This document shows positions 12,766 to 23,467 of a stretch of 64,000 nt of DNA, in pieces. The DNA is from Sordaria brevicollis. Its lineage: Eukaryota; Ascomycota; Sordariomycetes; Sordariales; Sordariaceae. The notes under the pieces were generated by a model. It searched no databases. It was not told the origin of the DNA and worked only from the letters and a program-made list of their open reading frames with translations. Every line of letters starts with the position of its first letter. Position 1 is the stretch's first letter. The position numbers were made by a program, and so were the translations under genes. The DNA is taken from contig JAUTDP010000004.1 of the NCBI GenBank assembly GCA_033439795.1, positions 3,782,001 through 3,846,000 on the forward strand, in the 5' to 3' direction.

Positions 12766-13089
12766 AAATAAGTTATCATATACCTATATTAAAACGAATA
12801 TTAATAAATCGAATAATATTAATATATAATCTAATTTAAGAACGTCTAATTAAAGTGGGTAAGTATCGCCCCACGGAATAATACTAAACGAAGTAGAATA
12901 CAAATATAAAAATTACGAACTAAAATAAAAATAAAAAATAAATAAATATAATTTAAATATTCTCTATTAAATATTATCTATTTAATATTTCTATCGCTAA
13001 AGAAGCAATAAACTATTTATAGCAATAATTAGAATATATATAATTATATAAACTAATATATATTATTAAATTAATTCATTATCGTTTTT

Positions 13090-14460
13090 AAAATCGGAAG
13101 TACCGAATATAATATTAACGATCGGAGGGTCGTCGTTTTTAAATTTAAAAAGATTAAAATACTCCTAATCTTCCCCGTATTCTAATTTTACTTTTTTATT
13201 ATTAAAGCGGTCTAATACGCTTATATATAATATATATATACTATCCTACTATAAATTAAACGTATTAAAATCGGTAAGGTCGGAAACTCTTTAGCGCCGT
13301 ATTATAAATTTATTAATATAAATCTTATATATATAATTAACGATATTTTCGTCGACCAACGGGTTATTATACTTACCCCTATTAAATTGCCTAAATTCTA
13401 ATTTAATTACCCGACGAATAATTATAATTAATAAATTAATTACTAATATCTCCGTAAAAGTAAATTTAATATTGTAAATCGAATTCTTATAGTATTTAAT
13501 ATCGAAAGTAAAAGACCGGTTAATATATTCTAATATTAAATCAATTTCTTTCTATTCGTTACTAGTTATAATATATTATATTAATCTAAATTATAAAATA
13601 GCCTAAAATAGGTTAAAATTAATAATTTCCGGATATAATAATTACGAAAAGTAAAGTATTTTTAATTTATAATTAATATTCCTTCTATTATAAAAGAAGA
13701 AAGGTAGGAAATTAATTACTTATTGGAAAATGCTGTAATTTCCGACCTTAATAATACGGATTAAAATAATAAAGATATAAATAGTATAGAAGTACCGATA
13801 AATATTACGGAATTGTATATTAATACTATCGCTATTATTAGAATATTTACTAGTATACGCCTTTAAAGTAAAAATTTTAGTATATATATCGTCGAATTAA
13901 ATAATAAAATAGTATAAGCCGTATATACGAAAGCCTTTTATAATAGCGGTTCCAATAATTTCCTTATTTAAATAAACCGGATCGAAGAATTTATTATTAA
14001 TTAAATTATATATAAAAAAAGCGAATATCCTAAAATTAAATATATTATAAAGGAGTTTTAAAGCGTAATAAAATTCGGTTTTATACTATTTAATGTATTT
14101 AACCTTATTAAGGCCGAATATATTTTATTTAATAAGGGACTAAAAATATCGAAAAATAAAATTAATAAAATTAAATTTAATATAAAAGAAGGTTAATATT
14201 AATATTATTTATTATTTTCAGTCGTAAATAAAATACGCTTTAAATTAAATAAATATAATTTTATAAATAAACGAAATCGTTTTTTAATTACTATAGATTA
14301 AGAATAATTAATTATTAAATTATTTTTAGCGTATACCGAATAAGTTAAAGAATAATTTATTATATAAATGATAAACGCCGGTTAAATCCCCTTCGTTTTC
14401 GTCGATAACGGGCATTTATAGGATATAATTTTTAATTATTCTATAACGCCGTACTTTAAA
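13090..14460 (-). pseudogene. RIP-decayed gene relic resembling DUF6589 proteins
   Basis: The minus strand from about 14,460 to 13,090 reads as one long decayed frame of some 450 codons with stops at would-be Gln/Trp positions. Near 14,380-14,410 it gives MPVIDENEGDLTGVYHLYNK, followed by a stretch like QLFLIYSNQKTISF and then a drifted YDxKQ...FFYIKFN segment. From memory this order (acidic EG motif, a GDQ/T-type strand motif, then a WHL/FH-type segment) resembles the fungal DUF6589 family, which is often found in repetitive DNA. The assignment is tentative; the coding relic itself is well supported. The region from 14,460 to 15,950 may hold its N-terminal part. Confidence 0.5.
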
Positions 14461-15969
14461 GAAAATATAATCGGGAAAATTATTATATTAATAAATTATA
14501 GGAAATAAAGATTATAACGTTTCGAATATAAATGAATTAATAGCGGCGTAGAATATAAATAAGGTTAGAATAAATAAAGGGATAACCTAATTTATTTAAA
14601 ATAAAATATAAAAACGAAATTAATTAGGAAGAAATAGGCCTTTTATATCCGGGTTATTAATAAATAAATACGTCGTAAAATTGTATATTATATCTTATTT
14701 ACTAATACCTAAACTTTAAATAGTATTGAAATAATTATAATTATTATATATAATAATAAAATTAAGGTTAAATATAATACGTTTAATATTATATTTAAAA
14801 TTATTAATTGAAGAATAAAAGAATTTGGAAATTAATATATTAATTATTATTATTTCTATAAAATATTTAATTACTTCGTTTATCCGATAATATAAAGTAT
14901 AAATACCGAATTTAGAAAGAGTATTTTAAATACGCCTTTTAACGCTATTTATCCGTAAATATAAATTTAAAATTTACGGGAAAAAGTCGGTAATATAAGG
15001 AGCGCGAATATTTATAATAATATTAAATATTATAAAAATATATACCGAAATACGCTCTTAATAATTAGAACGGACTTTATAGGTTCGTTAATAGGAACGC
15101 TAATATTTTATTAAAATTTCGAATAATAAATATAAAAAAGGTATTTATAATTTTAATACTATTGTATTTTATTTAATTATAGTGGAAATCTATTATATAT
15201 TATATAAATCTTTAATTTAATAAAGCGCTTTACCGCTAATTATAAAAAGTTCGTATAATTTAATAAAAGAAAAAAAAATAATAAAATCTTCTAAATAAAA
15301 TTAATTATCGGTATTAAAACGCTCTATTTATATATTAACGCCCGTAATTTCCGAAATATAATCCGATTTCCGTCGTTATTTTTAATTATATAAATTGTAT
15401 ATAAGAGATTTAAATTCTTATTAAATAACTTTAATATTATATAAATATAATTCGCTTTTAAATTATAAAAGGACGTTTTAATAGCGTAAAACCTCGCGGA
15501 CTTCTTAATTCTAAAAGGCGTTAATAAATTAGAGGATATAAAACCCTAATTTACGCTTATTAAATCGGTTAATATTAACCTAATTATAAATAAATTATTA
15601 TATAAAATTACGGTATTTCTTTTATAATTTTTAAATTTTAAAAACGAGAAATTATTCGGGATTAAGTAGTAAAAGAATAAGTATACGAAATTCGGATAGT
15701 ATATTATATTCCCGATTTTATAAATTGAGGAAAATTATAAAATTTATTATATATATTCGCTAATAATTAATTAAAATAAGTATTAAGGGATTAAAAAGGC
15801 TAATTAGAGGGAGAATTAATTCGGACGTTAAATTTAGAGAACCGGGCGCGAATATATAATAATTATTAAGAAGTAATAGAAGATCCGAATATTAAAAAGA
15901 AGTCTCAATGTAATTAAAATCGGGGTCCGCTATTATATAGCGTTAGGCATTAAATATAATATAATAGTG

Positions 15970-18900
15970 GTAGTAATAGTGGTGAGAAATTGGTGTGGTT
16001 ATATTTTAACGCAATTAAAATATATATCACTTTGTACTCGATGGCAATTTCGCGCAAAACGTACTCAGACTTGCTACCGTAGAAAGGGGGGGGGTGGGGT
16101 TTCGGAGGTGCGGGTCTGTGCTGAGACTAGTCATATCGTCGTTATTTGTAATAGAGGTATAGAGGTAATCGTCGATAAAAAGGTTCCGGTCATTAGCGCT
16201 AATCGAAGATAGGTTAACAGGCTCCTCGACTGGACCTTGGTCTCTGTCGTTGTCCATATTGTTGGTTTTGGCGGGCAAAAACACCAGGAATACAATCACG
16301 ATGTCAAAAACCAAGCTATCAACTTTATCACGTATCCAGATCGAAAGCGGTGAGCTAGATTATACGAAGCTATACCCAAAACGTTCAAGTCTGGAAAGTG
16401 GACCTCGTATACACTACATCGATTAGTGGCCTCCACTCTGGGCGACCAAGAATTCACAGAAGTCTATACTGCTGGGAGCAAGCAGTCCGCTACCGAACGG
16501 GCCCTTAAAAGGATGGCGATGATGACGATGGTATCATGGCAATTGCCAAAATCCCATGCATGCTCTCAACACGAAGAAAGCGTGCGCCGAGATGGACAGA
16601 ATTCCGCGACCATGCCTTGCAGACGTGTAACCGCGCGCGGGCATGGCGGAATCGCCCAGGACGAATATGAAAACCGAAGGACTTCGCATCTTTCCGCGCA
16701 AACTGGCATTCGTGCGAAGCATATTACTGCGCAGCCGTTGATGGATGTCCTCGACGCACTCGCATCTTTCACATGTACATAAGTGCTTCGGCGCATGATG
16801 CACCCCGTATTTCCTCTTCTGCAATGTCCACGAGCGGCATGTGCACCTTCCTTTAAGCGCATGCGACGGAGAAGCAACGCAACCCCTTATGACCTGTCAT
16901 CCTGTCAAAGTTCGGCCGGTTCCGAAACCTCGACTGGAGCCCTTTTTGAGATCTTCGAGTTTTTGCGAGGTGCAGAAAGGAGAGCGGTGGACGAAGTGGA
17001 CGTCAACGGACGATGATCATCAGAAAAAAAGACCGAAAGCACAAATTCCCCAGTGGGCCTACTTGGGGGTTGGAGTGCGTAGTCCCAAAGACCCTGAATT
17101 CCCTGAAATGCAGTGCAATGTCAGGAAGATGGAGTTGATGGACCCTTTGTGTGCCGTACAGTTTGTCCAGGCCAGGCCAGAAAGGAGCCAAGACTTACAT
17201 CATCACCGCTTGGCGGCGGTGACGATGATTGTTGACGATGAGAAGTGGAAGCATGGCAGTTAGCGTCGGTTGTTTGGTCTTCTTGTTGGAAATTGTTAGG
17301 GGGCAGTGTTGAGTGTGGACTCCATCGTCAGTGTTGCCTGGGCAGGCACTTGTGTTAAACTGAAGTGGACTCCGAGCAAAAACACCATGACCGAAGACCA
17401 CAGGTGATGGCGGTGGCTGCCTCCGAGGTGCCCATCGTGTGGCTATGACGACGGCGCCGGGCAACGGGCAACGGGCAACGGGAGGAGTTCAACACCGACA
17501 CGGTCACTGGGAAGGGCCCGTGAGGCTTTTTACGAGAACGACAGGACAGGAGGATGTGAAGCTCACGAGGTTCCACCTCCCAGCTGCCAGCTCCCTTTCC
17601 CTTGCTCGGTTTTTGTCGGGCCATTTGTTTGAGCCGAGCTTGTGTCGAGCTTCGGTCGATGAATTTCTCGAAGTTGCCGTGGATATTTGCCTGACCGCAA
17701 CCGACGCCCGGGAGAGAGGGACGGGAATGGAGACAATCTTGACAGAAAAAAAGGGGTTCAGTGTCCTTTGTTGACACTTTTCCACTTTCGCCATAGTGAT
17801 GTTGATCGTTAGCGGCGAGGTCGAGTGTAGTTTTAGATAGGCTCCAAGATAAGGCCAGATGCTAAAATGGCTTTATTTTTCATGGCACGATTCTCGACCC
17901 AATCTGCGACTCTTGTTTACAGATTTCCCCAGACGGAACCAGACGCCGTAATTGCCAAACCCCAATCCCATTTGTTCCTTGCACCTTCTCTCACATGCAA
18001 GGTTTGGAATGTGGCTTCATCTGGTTGAGTGGGCGCATTCGCGTGGCGGCAGTCAGGCAATGGCCCAGTTTCTGGCAGCTGACAGGTGTCAGGCATCGGC
18101 CACGCGCCCACGCGCTACAGGCCGTCTGGGGTGCATGCAGCTGGCAGCTGGCGGCGCCGCGGGACACTCCGGGGCATTCGGCTTGTGCTCTGGTGTTGTC
18201 CCTCGGCAGGCCGCTTAAAAGCTGGCGCTGCTGTCCCCCACAATTGGCCATTGTCCCTGACCAATCGAACGACGGCACAGGGACACACCAGCCAGTCAAC
18301 ATCTGGGGATGGTGTCTGGGCAATCTGGGGAGAGGCATGTTGTGAACCATCTGGGCAAATGGCATGTCTGGCATGGAACAACAATGGAGGGGTGAAACGG
18401 CCAAACAGCGAACGAGTGGGAAGTGATGGACGGGCGAGACGGGCGAGACAGGCAAGGCGGGAATAATAAACAGCTGGTGAGACCACCTCCTCAACCTGAT
18501 CACCCCACCATGGGACGCCCTCGGATGGCTTCCATGCCACCATGATGAAGGATCAGACGGCCGGCCGGCTTCCTCTTTGGTACTTGCATATGAAAGAGGT
18601 TGTCCAGAGTTGCATTGAGAAACAACATAGTACATATATAACTGACTCGTGTCCATTACTAAAGGGAGAAAGGGAGACCGCTGAAGCATCAGAGCATTTT
18701 AACCATCTCCAAACCCCTGGCGACCACAAGTGTTCCCAATCTCGTCTTACGTTGTTCAACTCCGCAACCCGATCTGCAATCTGCCCTGCCTTGGCCCTTT
18801 TTGAGATCTCCGCTTCCCCACGCTATCTCACTTGCTGCTCCAGGGCCAGCTCCGTCCGCTCGTGTCCTCCGCTCCTATGGTATCCACCGGACGTCAACAA

Positions 18901-19160
18901 TAACCCATCTTGGAAATATATAAGAAGACGTCACTCCCCCCTTCTCAAAAGGCAGAAGGATCATCACCATCCATCGATATATCAGTCCATCCATCATCTA
19001 CCTACTCGAGCTCAAGACGCCTCAGTCACATAAAACCTACAACAAGAACAACATAATAACAACATCATCGTCCATTACACCAACAGTCAACAAGCTTCAC
19101 TAGCGTCGTCGACTGTTTCTTACACTAAGTAACCAAGAACACCAAGCACGAAACACCAAA
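15970..19160. other. Normal-composition sequence without a supported gene
   Basis: Composition changes from RIP-mutated DNA to about 50% G+C. The open frames here (60-230 codons) overlap each other on both strands, share no recognisable motif, have no consistent intron pattern and look like chance frames. A short GGGCAAC triple repeat lies at 17,459-17,482 and a GGGCGAGAC-like repeat at about 18,432-18,452. The final 300 bases are CA/CT-rich with short A runs, consistent with the leader and promoter of the gene at 19,161. Confidence 0.5.
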
Positions 19161-19544
19161 ATGAACCGTCAACCCCCCTCCCGTCTTCTCACCACCTCCG
19201 CTCGCGTATACCCCAGCGCCCTCCCCCACCTCTACCAGGCTTCCAACAAATCCTCCAAGGGTCTCAAATGGTTAGTCTCATTTCCCCGCAAAAACCACCC
19301 CTCGTCAAACCCTCACTAACACTTTGATCTCAGGCTCCCACCCCTAGTAGGCATCGTCGCCATCGGCTACGGCATCACCACCTACCGCGAGGCTCAGATG
19401 CAGCAGCGAGTGGCCGCCATGGAGCAAGCCGAGAGGGAGAGGCAGCGCCGCGCCAACATGTTGGCGGACGCCTACGGTGACCGTGGCAGTCTCGAGGAGT
19501 TGGAGAGAGCGGTGCTGGCTTATGAGGCTCAGCAGAGGCAGTGA
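19161..19544 (+). CDS. Small putative mitochondrial inner-membrane protein
   Basis: Two exons, 19,161-19,270 and 19,334-19,544, give 106 residues; the 63-base intron is GT-AG (GTTAGT...CTCAG) and splits a Trp codon. Seen in the product: residues 1-30 are rich in Arg/Ser/Thr and lack acidic residues, like a mitochondrial targeting presequence. Residues 38-54 form one hydrophobic segment (LPPLVGIVAIGYGITTY). The rest is a Glu/Arg/Gln/Ala-rich helix suited to a coiled coil. I infer a single-pass protein of the mitochondrial inner membrane, possibly a respiratory-complex or assembly accessory subunit. The family is not recognised by name. The start is the first ATG after an A/C-rich leader (CCAAAATGAA). 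The gene stands alone about 3 kb from the RIP block. Confidence 0.75.
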
Positions 19545-19969
19545 GCGACTCATTCACTGCTCACGTTCTTTGCTTCGGATCAACGCACTCATACCACACG
19601 ACGACGGCGACTACCGACTGAGTGACTGAGGCGCGAAACATCAACGAAAGCTTGAGCTCACCATTATCATCATGAAATGATTTACGACGGCATTGGAGTT
19701 TTCACGGGGAAAGGAGTTACCGGCGTTTTGTGCGCTCCTGAAACGGAGCGTTGGCTTTTTCTAAGAGTTTCATGGGAAAGGGTTTACGGGGATCATCATG
19801 CATCAGCGTCAGAAGCATTGCATTCGCATGTCTGCGCCATGCGAGCCTTTTTGGAATACTTTTTGGGATTTGGAGGGAATTGGATACCCACGGGTATTTG
19901 TTTGTTTTGTCGCTTTGGCAAGGAAGAAGAGGCGTGTGAAGTCAGAAACGTCCGGCGCTCTTCTTGCTC

Positions 19970-20011
19970 GCAGCGACGCGAGTTTTCATCGCAGCGACGC
20001 GAGTTTTCATC
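19970..20011. repeat. Perfect 21-base tandem duplication
   Basis: GCAGCGACGCGAGTTTTCATC occurs twice in direct succession. It keeps CpA sites, so it has not been RIP-mutated; it is far below the length RIP is known to detect. Confidence 0.9.
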
Positions 20012-20876
20012 CCATCAGGGTCAAAACCAAAAGGAGAAGAGAAAAAACGGCGACAAGCTGCGACGAAATGCCCATCGTCAGAGCCTCTGAGCCAACACGC
20101 GATCCTCCTCGCATACACACTTCATCTTCAATGATTGTGTTAGTATTTTACATAGCTCGCCCAGTTTTTGAGGGCATGAAATAACATAACACATGACAAA
20201 CAACCGAAACTGTCCCTACTCCGTGATTTGAATCCGTGATTTTTGAACACAAAACACCAAAATCCCATGTCCTAAACACCAACAACAGATCTGCCATCCA
20301 TCAACACCGACGAGCTCACAAGCTCAGAAACAAGCTTCCACAGATCATCCTCCCCAATACCGCAAAGCCACCCAAAAGCCAAGTGTTGATCCTCTCCTCC
20401 CTCCCAAGCTCACCCTGACAGAGCACTTACAAATGTGGGTGGCCCAGTTCCTTAAATCCGACCCGAGCCCCAGCACCGAGCGTACTTACGCCCAAAGGGT
20501 ACGGAGGTACGGAGGTACTCTCCGCCGAGGCGCAGCACCCCAAGCTTCAAAGTTGCATCCACTTCGGTACCTCCCCCCTACCAAAATCGTCTCATATGAA
20601 GCCATTTCCCACTTGGGTTCGAACCACCGCTCACCAACTGGACGCCCACCGGTCGCCGCCCGCGGCAACCGCACTGGTATTGATGGATGGACGGCAGCGA
20701 CCACGGCAGCCACGGGGCAGGCAAGGAGATAAAATGGTCCAAAAGGAAGAGGACCCCGCGCACATGAGCCGAGAGTGGCTAGAGAGCCAAAGAGCGTTGG
20801 CTCAGGCTGGGCGTTGATAGGCTGCTGGCTTCGGCTCGGGAAGTGGATGGACGTGGAAAGTGGGAAAGATGGGAAA

Positions 20877-20900
20877 TGTGTGTGTGTGTGTGTGTGTGTG
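20877..20900. repeat. (TG)12 microsatellite
   Basis: Twelve uninterrupted TG dinucleotides, preceded by GGGAAA and followed by CACGACAG. A simple-sequence repeat in intergenic DNA. Confidence 0.95.
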
Positions 20901-21609
20901 CACGACAGCTACAGCGAGATCAAAACCATCGACAACTTGTCTTGTCGGAAAGAAGTAATTCCCAGCGATCTTCAACACTCAATCAACAGCTACGATCATG
21001 ACCACGACCGCAGCTACGCATAGCCATAGGGTACCGACAGCAAGCCGGGCGGGGACAGTAATACCTTTTGGTGGTTGCCCGTCTCAGTAAGCGTTGTGCT
21101 TCAAACACTTGCCGCTGCTGTCGTGCCACTACATACCCTTTATCTGATATTCTTTGGAGCCACGGGCTGCGCCGTCACAGACCGGTTTGGTGTCTGACAT
21201 GTTCGGCGCAACTTTGCGGATCTGGTGAAAATTTGCCAAGTAAGCCTTGGCAGGAGGACAGTGAGATGGAGTGTTATTGAGATCGTGGGTGTGGTGGAGA
21301 AGCATGGTGATGGGGGGTACGGTGAGGATGGTCATAGTTGATGGTGTGTTGACAGTATGGAAAGGATCTGGATGGATTAGAAGCGAGTGAGGTAAGTGGA
21401 CATTTCATAACATACTACTGTCGAGTTGTTCGTATCTCTCTGGTATGAACGCCAATAATATTTCCGATGAAGGGCTCTATTCCCAAGCTACCGGCCCAGT
21501 GGTTTGAGGGCAATATGCTAACCGTAAAACATGACATGAAAATATGGACAAAATGAGAAAAGGAGACCGGAGATGCTCCACGTACACTATTTCTTCTTCA
21601 AAACACCAT

Positions 21610-23118
21610 TCACCTCAAGGCCGGCTTCTTCTTTCCTTTCGCCTGTTCCTCCTTGGCAATCTCCTCTTCCTCGTCCTCCCACTCGCCGTCCTGCTCCATC
21701 TTGGCATTAGCCTGCTCCTCAGCATCACCAGCCAGACCCTCGCTGTCGAAGCCGTCCTCGGCGTCGTACATGTCGCTGTCGTAGGGGTAGTCCTCCATCT
21801 CCTCGTCCTCGTCGTCGCTGTCGTCCTTGCTCTTTCCACCGGTGGCCTTCCTATGAGCAGCCTTCTCGGCCTTCTTCTTTTCCACGTTCGCCTTCTGCTG
21901 CTTCCTGCGCGCCTCCTTCTCTTTCCTCTTCTGCTCCCACTTCTTCTCGAGCTCCCTGATCTCCTCGGGGGTCTTGTGCACGTACTCGTGCCACAACACC
22001 TTGCCAGAGCAGATGCCCTCCTCCACCTTGGTCATGCGTAGCCGCATGCGAGGTCCGAGCTCTACCAGCTTTACTGCCCTGCGCTCAACGTTGTCGTTCT
22101 GACCCTCCTCTTCCTCCTCAGCAGCCTCCACGGCCGCAATGGCAGCCCGCGCCTTGGCGCTCTTGACCTTCTTCGGGCCCTGGTCTAGAATCTCGATCTC
22201 GGCGTCTGTGTCGTACTCGCTGCCGCTGGTGCCGTCCGTCATGTAGCCTTGCCCGTCCTCTCCACCGATCATAAACTCTGAAATGTCGCGAAGCTTGCCA
22301 AGGTTCGGGAGGCCGCCTTTCCTGCTCTTGGACTTGATGAGCTTCTCAGCGGCGTTCAATCGCCTGAGGGGCTTGGACATGCCAACGGCCTTTGTTGTGA
22401 TGGCGTAGTGGCGGAAGTTGATGATAAACGAGCCGTCGTTCTCTGGCGACTTCTCACGGTTGAGAAGTAATACTCTGCGAATCGACTTGAGAGGGGTCTT
22501 CTGGGGGTTGATGGGAGGGAAGAGAGACTGGAAAGCGGTCGTCGTGATGGACTCGAGGTGCTTGGGAACCTTGGAGTTGGCGTCGGCGTTGGGATCTGTG
22601 AAGTTGTTCATGACCAACTAAAAGTATGCAGTTAGCATGCTTGCTCCAAGAGCAGAAAACAAGTGTAGACAGCAACATACCAATGGGGGAGTAAGGTACT
22701 CCTTGCCGCCACCCTTGGGGTGCCTTTGCGCCCTCCGCACATCTTTTGCGAGGGAGTACTTGTCGACTCTGAAGTTGAATGTAGGGCCCCGGGGAGCAAT
22801 AGCAAGTCTGAGGTTGGTGTTTCCGGACTCGGATCTGGAGAAGAGCAAAAGATGGGTAACGCCTAGCGGTCCGCACATGGTAACGTAGTCGCGAAGTCTG
22901 TTGGCCTTTCTCTCCTTTAACCTTGTCGCAGTACCGGGCTCCATGACTCTCCTGACGTCGGTCGCCAATTGACTGATGCTGGTTCCTACTTCGCCGGCGC
23001 CAATGCGAATGACCATGCTCTTGGGATCTTTGCGGTCGGCATGGCCGTTGAGAGCCGCCGAAGAGACGGGGTTCTTGGCTCCGACGTGGGTTCTCTTCTT
23101 GACTCTTTTCCTGGCCAT
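21610..23118 (-). CDS. SSF1: Ribosome biogenesis protein Ssf1/Peter Pan (Brix domain)
   Basis: Two exons on the minus strand, 23,118-22,681 and 22,617-21,610, with a 63-base intron, give 481 residues. The product belongs to the Brix-domain family (yeast Ssf1/Ssf2, human PPAN), nucleolar factors that help assemble the large ribosomal subunit, acting with the 27S pre-rRNA. Seen: a basic N-terminus (MARKRVKKRTH), a Brix domain from about residue 30 to 300 with VMEPGTATRLKERKANRLRD, RGPTFNFRV and, across the splice junction, TPPLLVMNNF. The C-terminal third is highly charged, with Lys-rich segments and an acidic EEEE tail, usual for this family. Length is close to yeast Ssf1 (about 453). Start chosen at the ATG preceding the basic N-terminus. 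Divergent from RRP3 with a 349-base gap. Confidence 0.93.
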
Positions 23119-23320
23119 TGTGAAAGTAGTTGTGGTTGTCTGTGGTGGATGGTTGGTGTTGTTGGGAAAAAAAAAGAAGTGGTGATGATGGTTTGTTTCA
23201 AAGGTCTGGAACTGGCAGACTCGAATACAAACAGAAGTGCAGTGCAAATGTCAATGGGCGTCCCTGATGGAGAAGCTTGGGACAATGGCCCGTTCTGACA
23301 AAAATTTCGGTGGGGCCGGG

Positions 23321-23352
23321 GCTTATCGTGCAGGACCCGCCAACCGATAAGC
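23321..23352. promoter_or_regulatory. Inverted GATA-type motif in the SSF1/RRP3 divergent promoter
   Basis: GCTTATCG at 23,321-23,328 and its exact complement CGATAAGC at 23,345-23,352 are separated by 16 bases, midway between two divergent ribosome-assembly genes. The core GATAA is the site of fungal GATA factors. A shared regulatory role is inferred from position and symmetry only. Confidence 0.4.
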
Positions 23353-23467
23353 CTGGAAATTTGGGGAAGATCAATGGAAAGTGACATAAAAGTTCAAAGT
23401 CCACTGGAACTCGTCGCGAACACCACTGTCGTCGGTTCCGCCCTATACATCCATATTCACAGCCATC

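Larger units (their letters stand above)
1..15960. repeat. RIP-mutated A+T-rich heterochromatin-like block
   Basis: This whole stretch is made of A/T runs with scattered CpG, and CpA and its complement TpG are almost absent by eye. That is the expected end state of repeat-induced point mutation, which changes C to T at CpA in duplicated DNA. No reading frame longer than about 60 codons survives on either strand, but several decayed frames can be read through Gln/Trp stops and are listed separately. The right boundary is abrupt: TG-rich normal sequence begins at about 15,970. The stretches between the listed relics (about 1.5-4.15, 6.0-7.4 and 8.9-13.0 kb) contain palindromes, duplications and further unassigned mutated DNA. 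The block runs off the left edge of the window. Confidence 0.9.
19545..21609. other. Intergenic region with simple repeats
   Basis: Holds the presumed 3' end of the 19,161 gene and the 3' end of SSF1. It contains a perfect 21-base tandem duplication (19,970-20,011) and a (TG)12 microsatellite (20,877-20,900). Open frames here overlap on several strands and show no family features. I see no convincing RNA gene. Confidence 0.5.

Noticed and set aside
15967..18700. Overlapping open frames of 60-230 codons on both strands
   Set aside because: They occupy several frames at once, encode Cys/Arg/Pro-rich low-information peptides, and show no domain, intron pattern or consistent codon use.
20600..20640. 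GGTTCGAACC resembling a tRNA B box
   Set aside because: The flanking bases do not form a five-pair T stem and no A box, anticodon stem or acceptor stem could be found on either strand.
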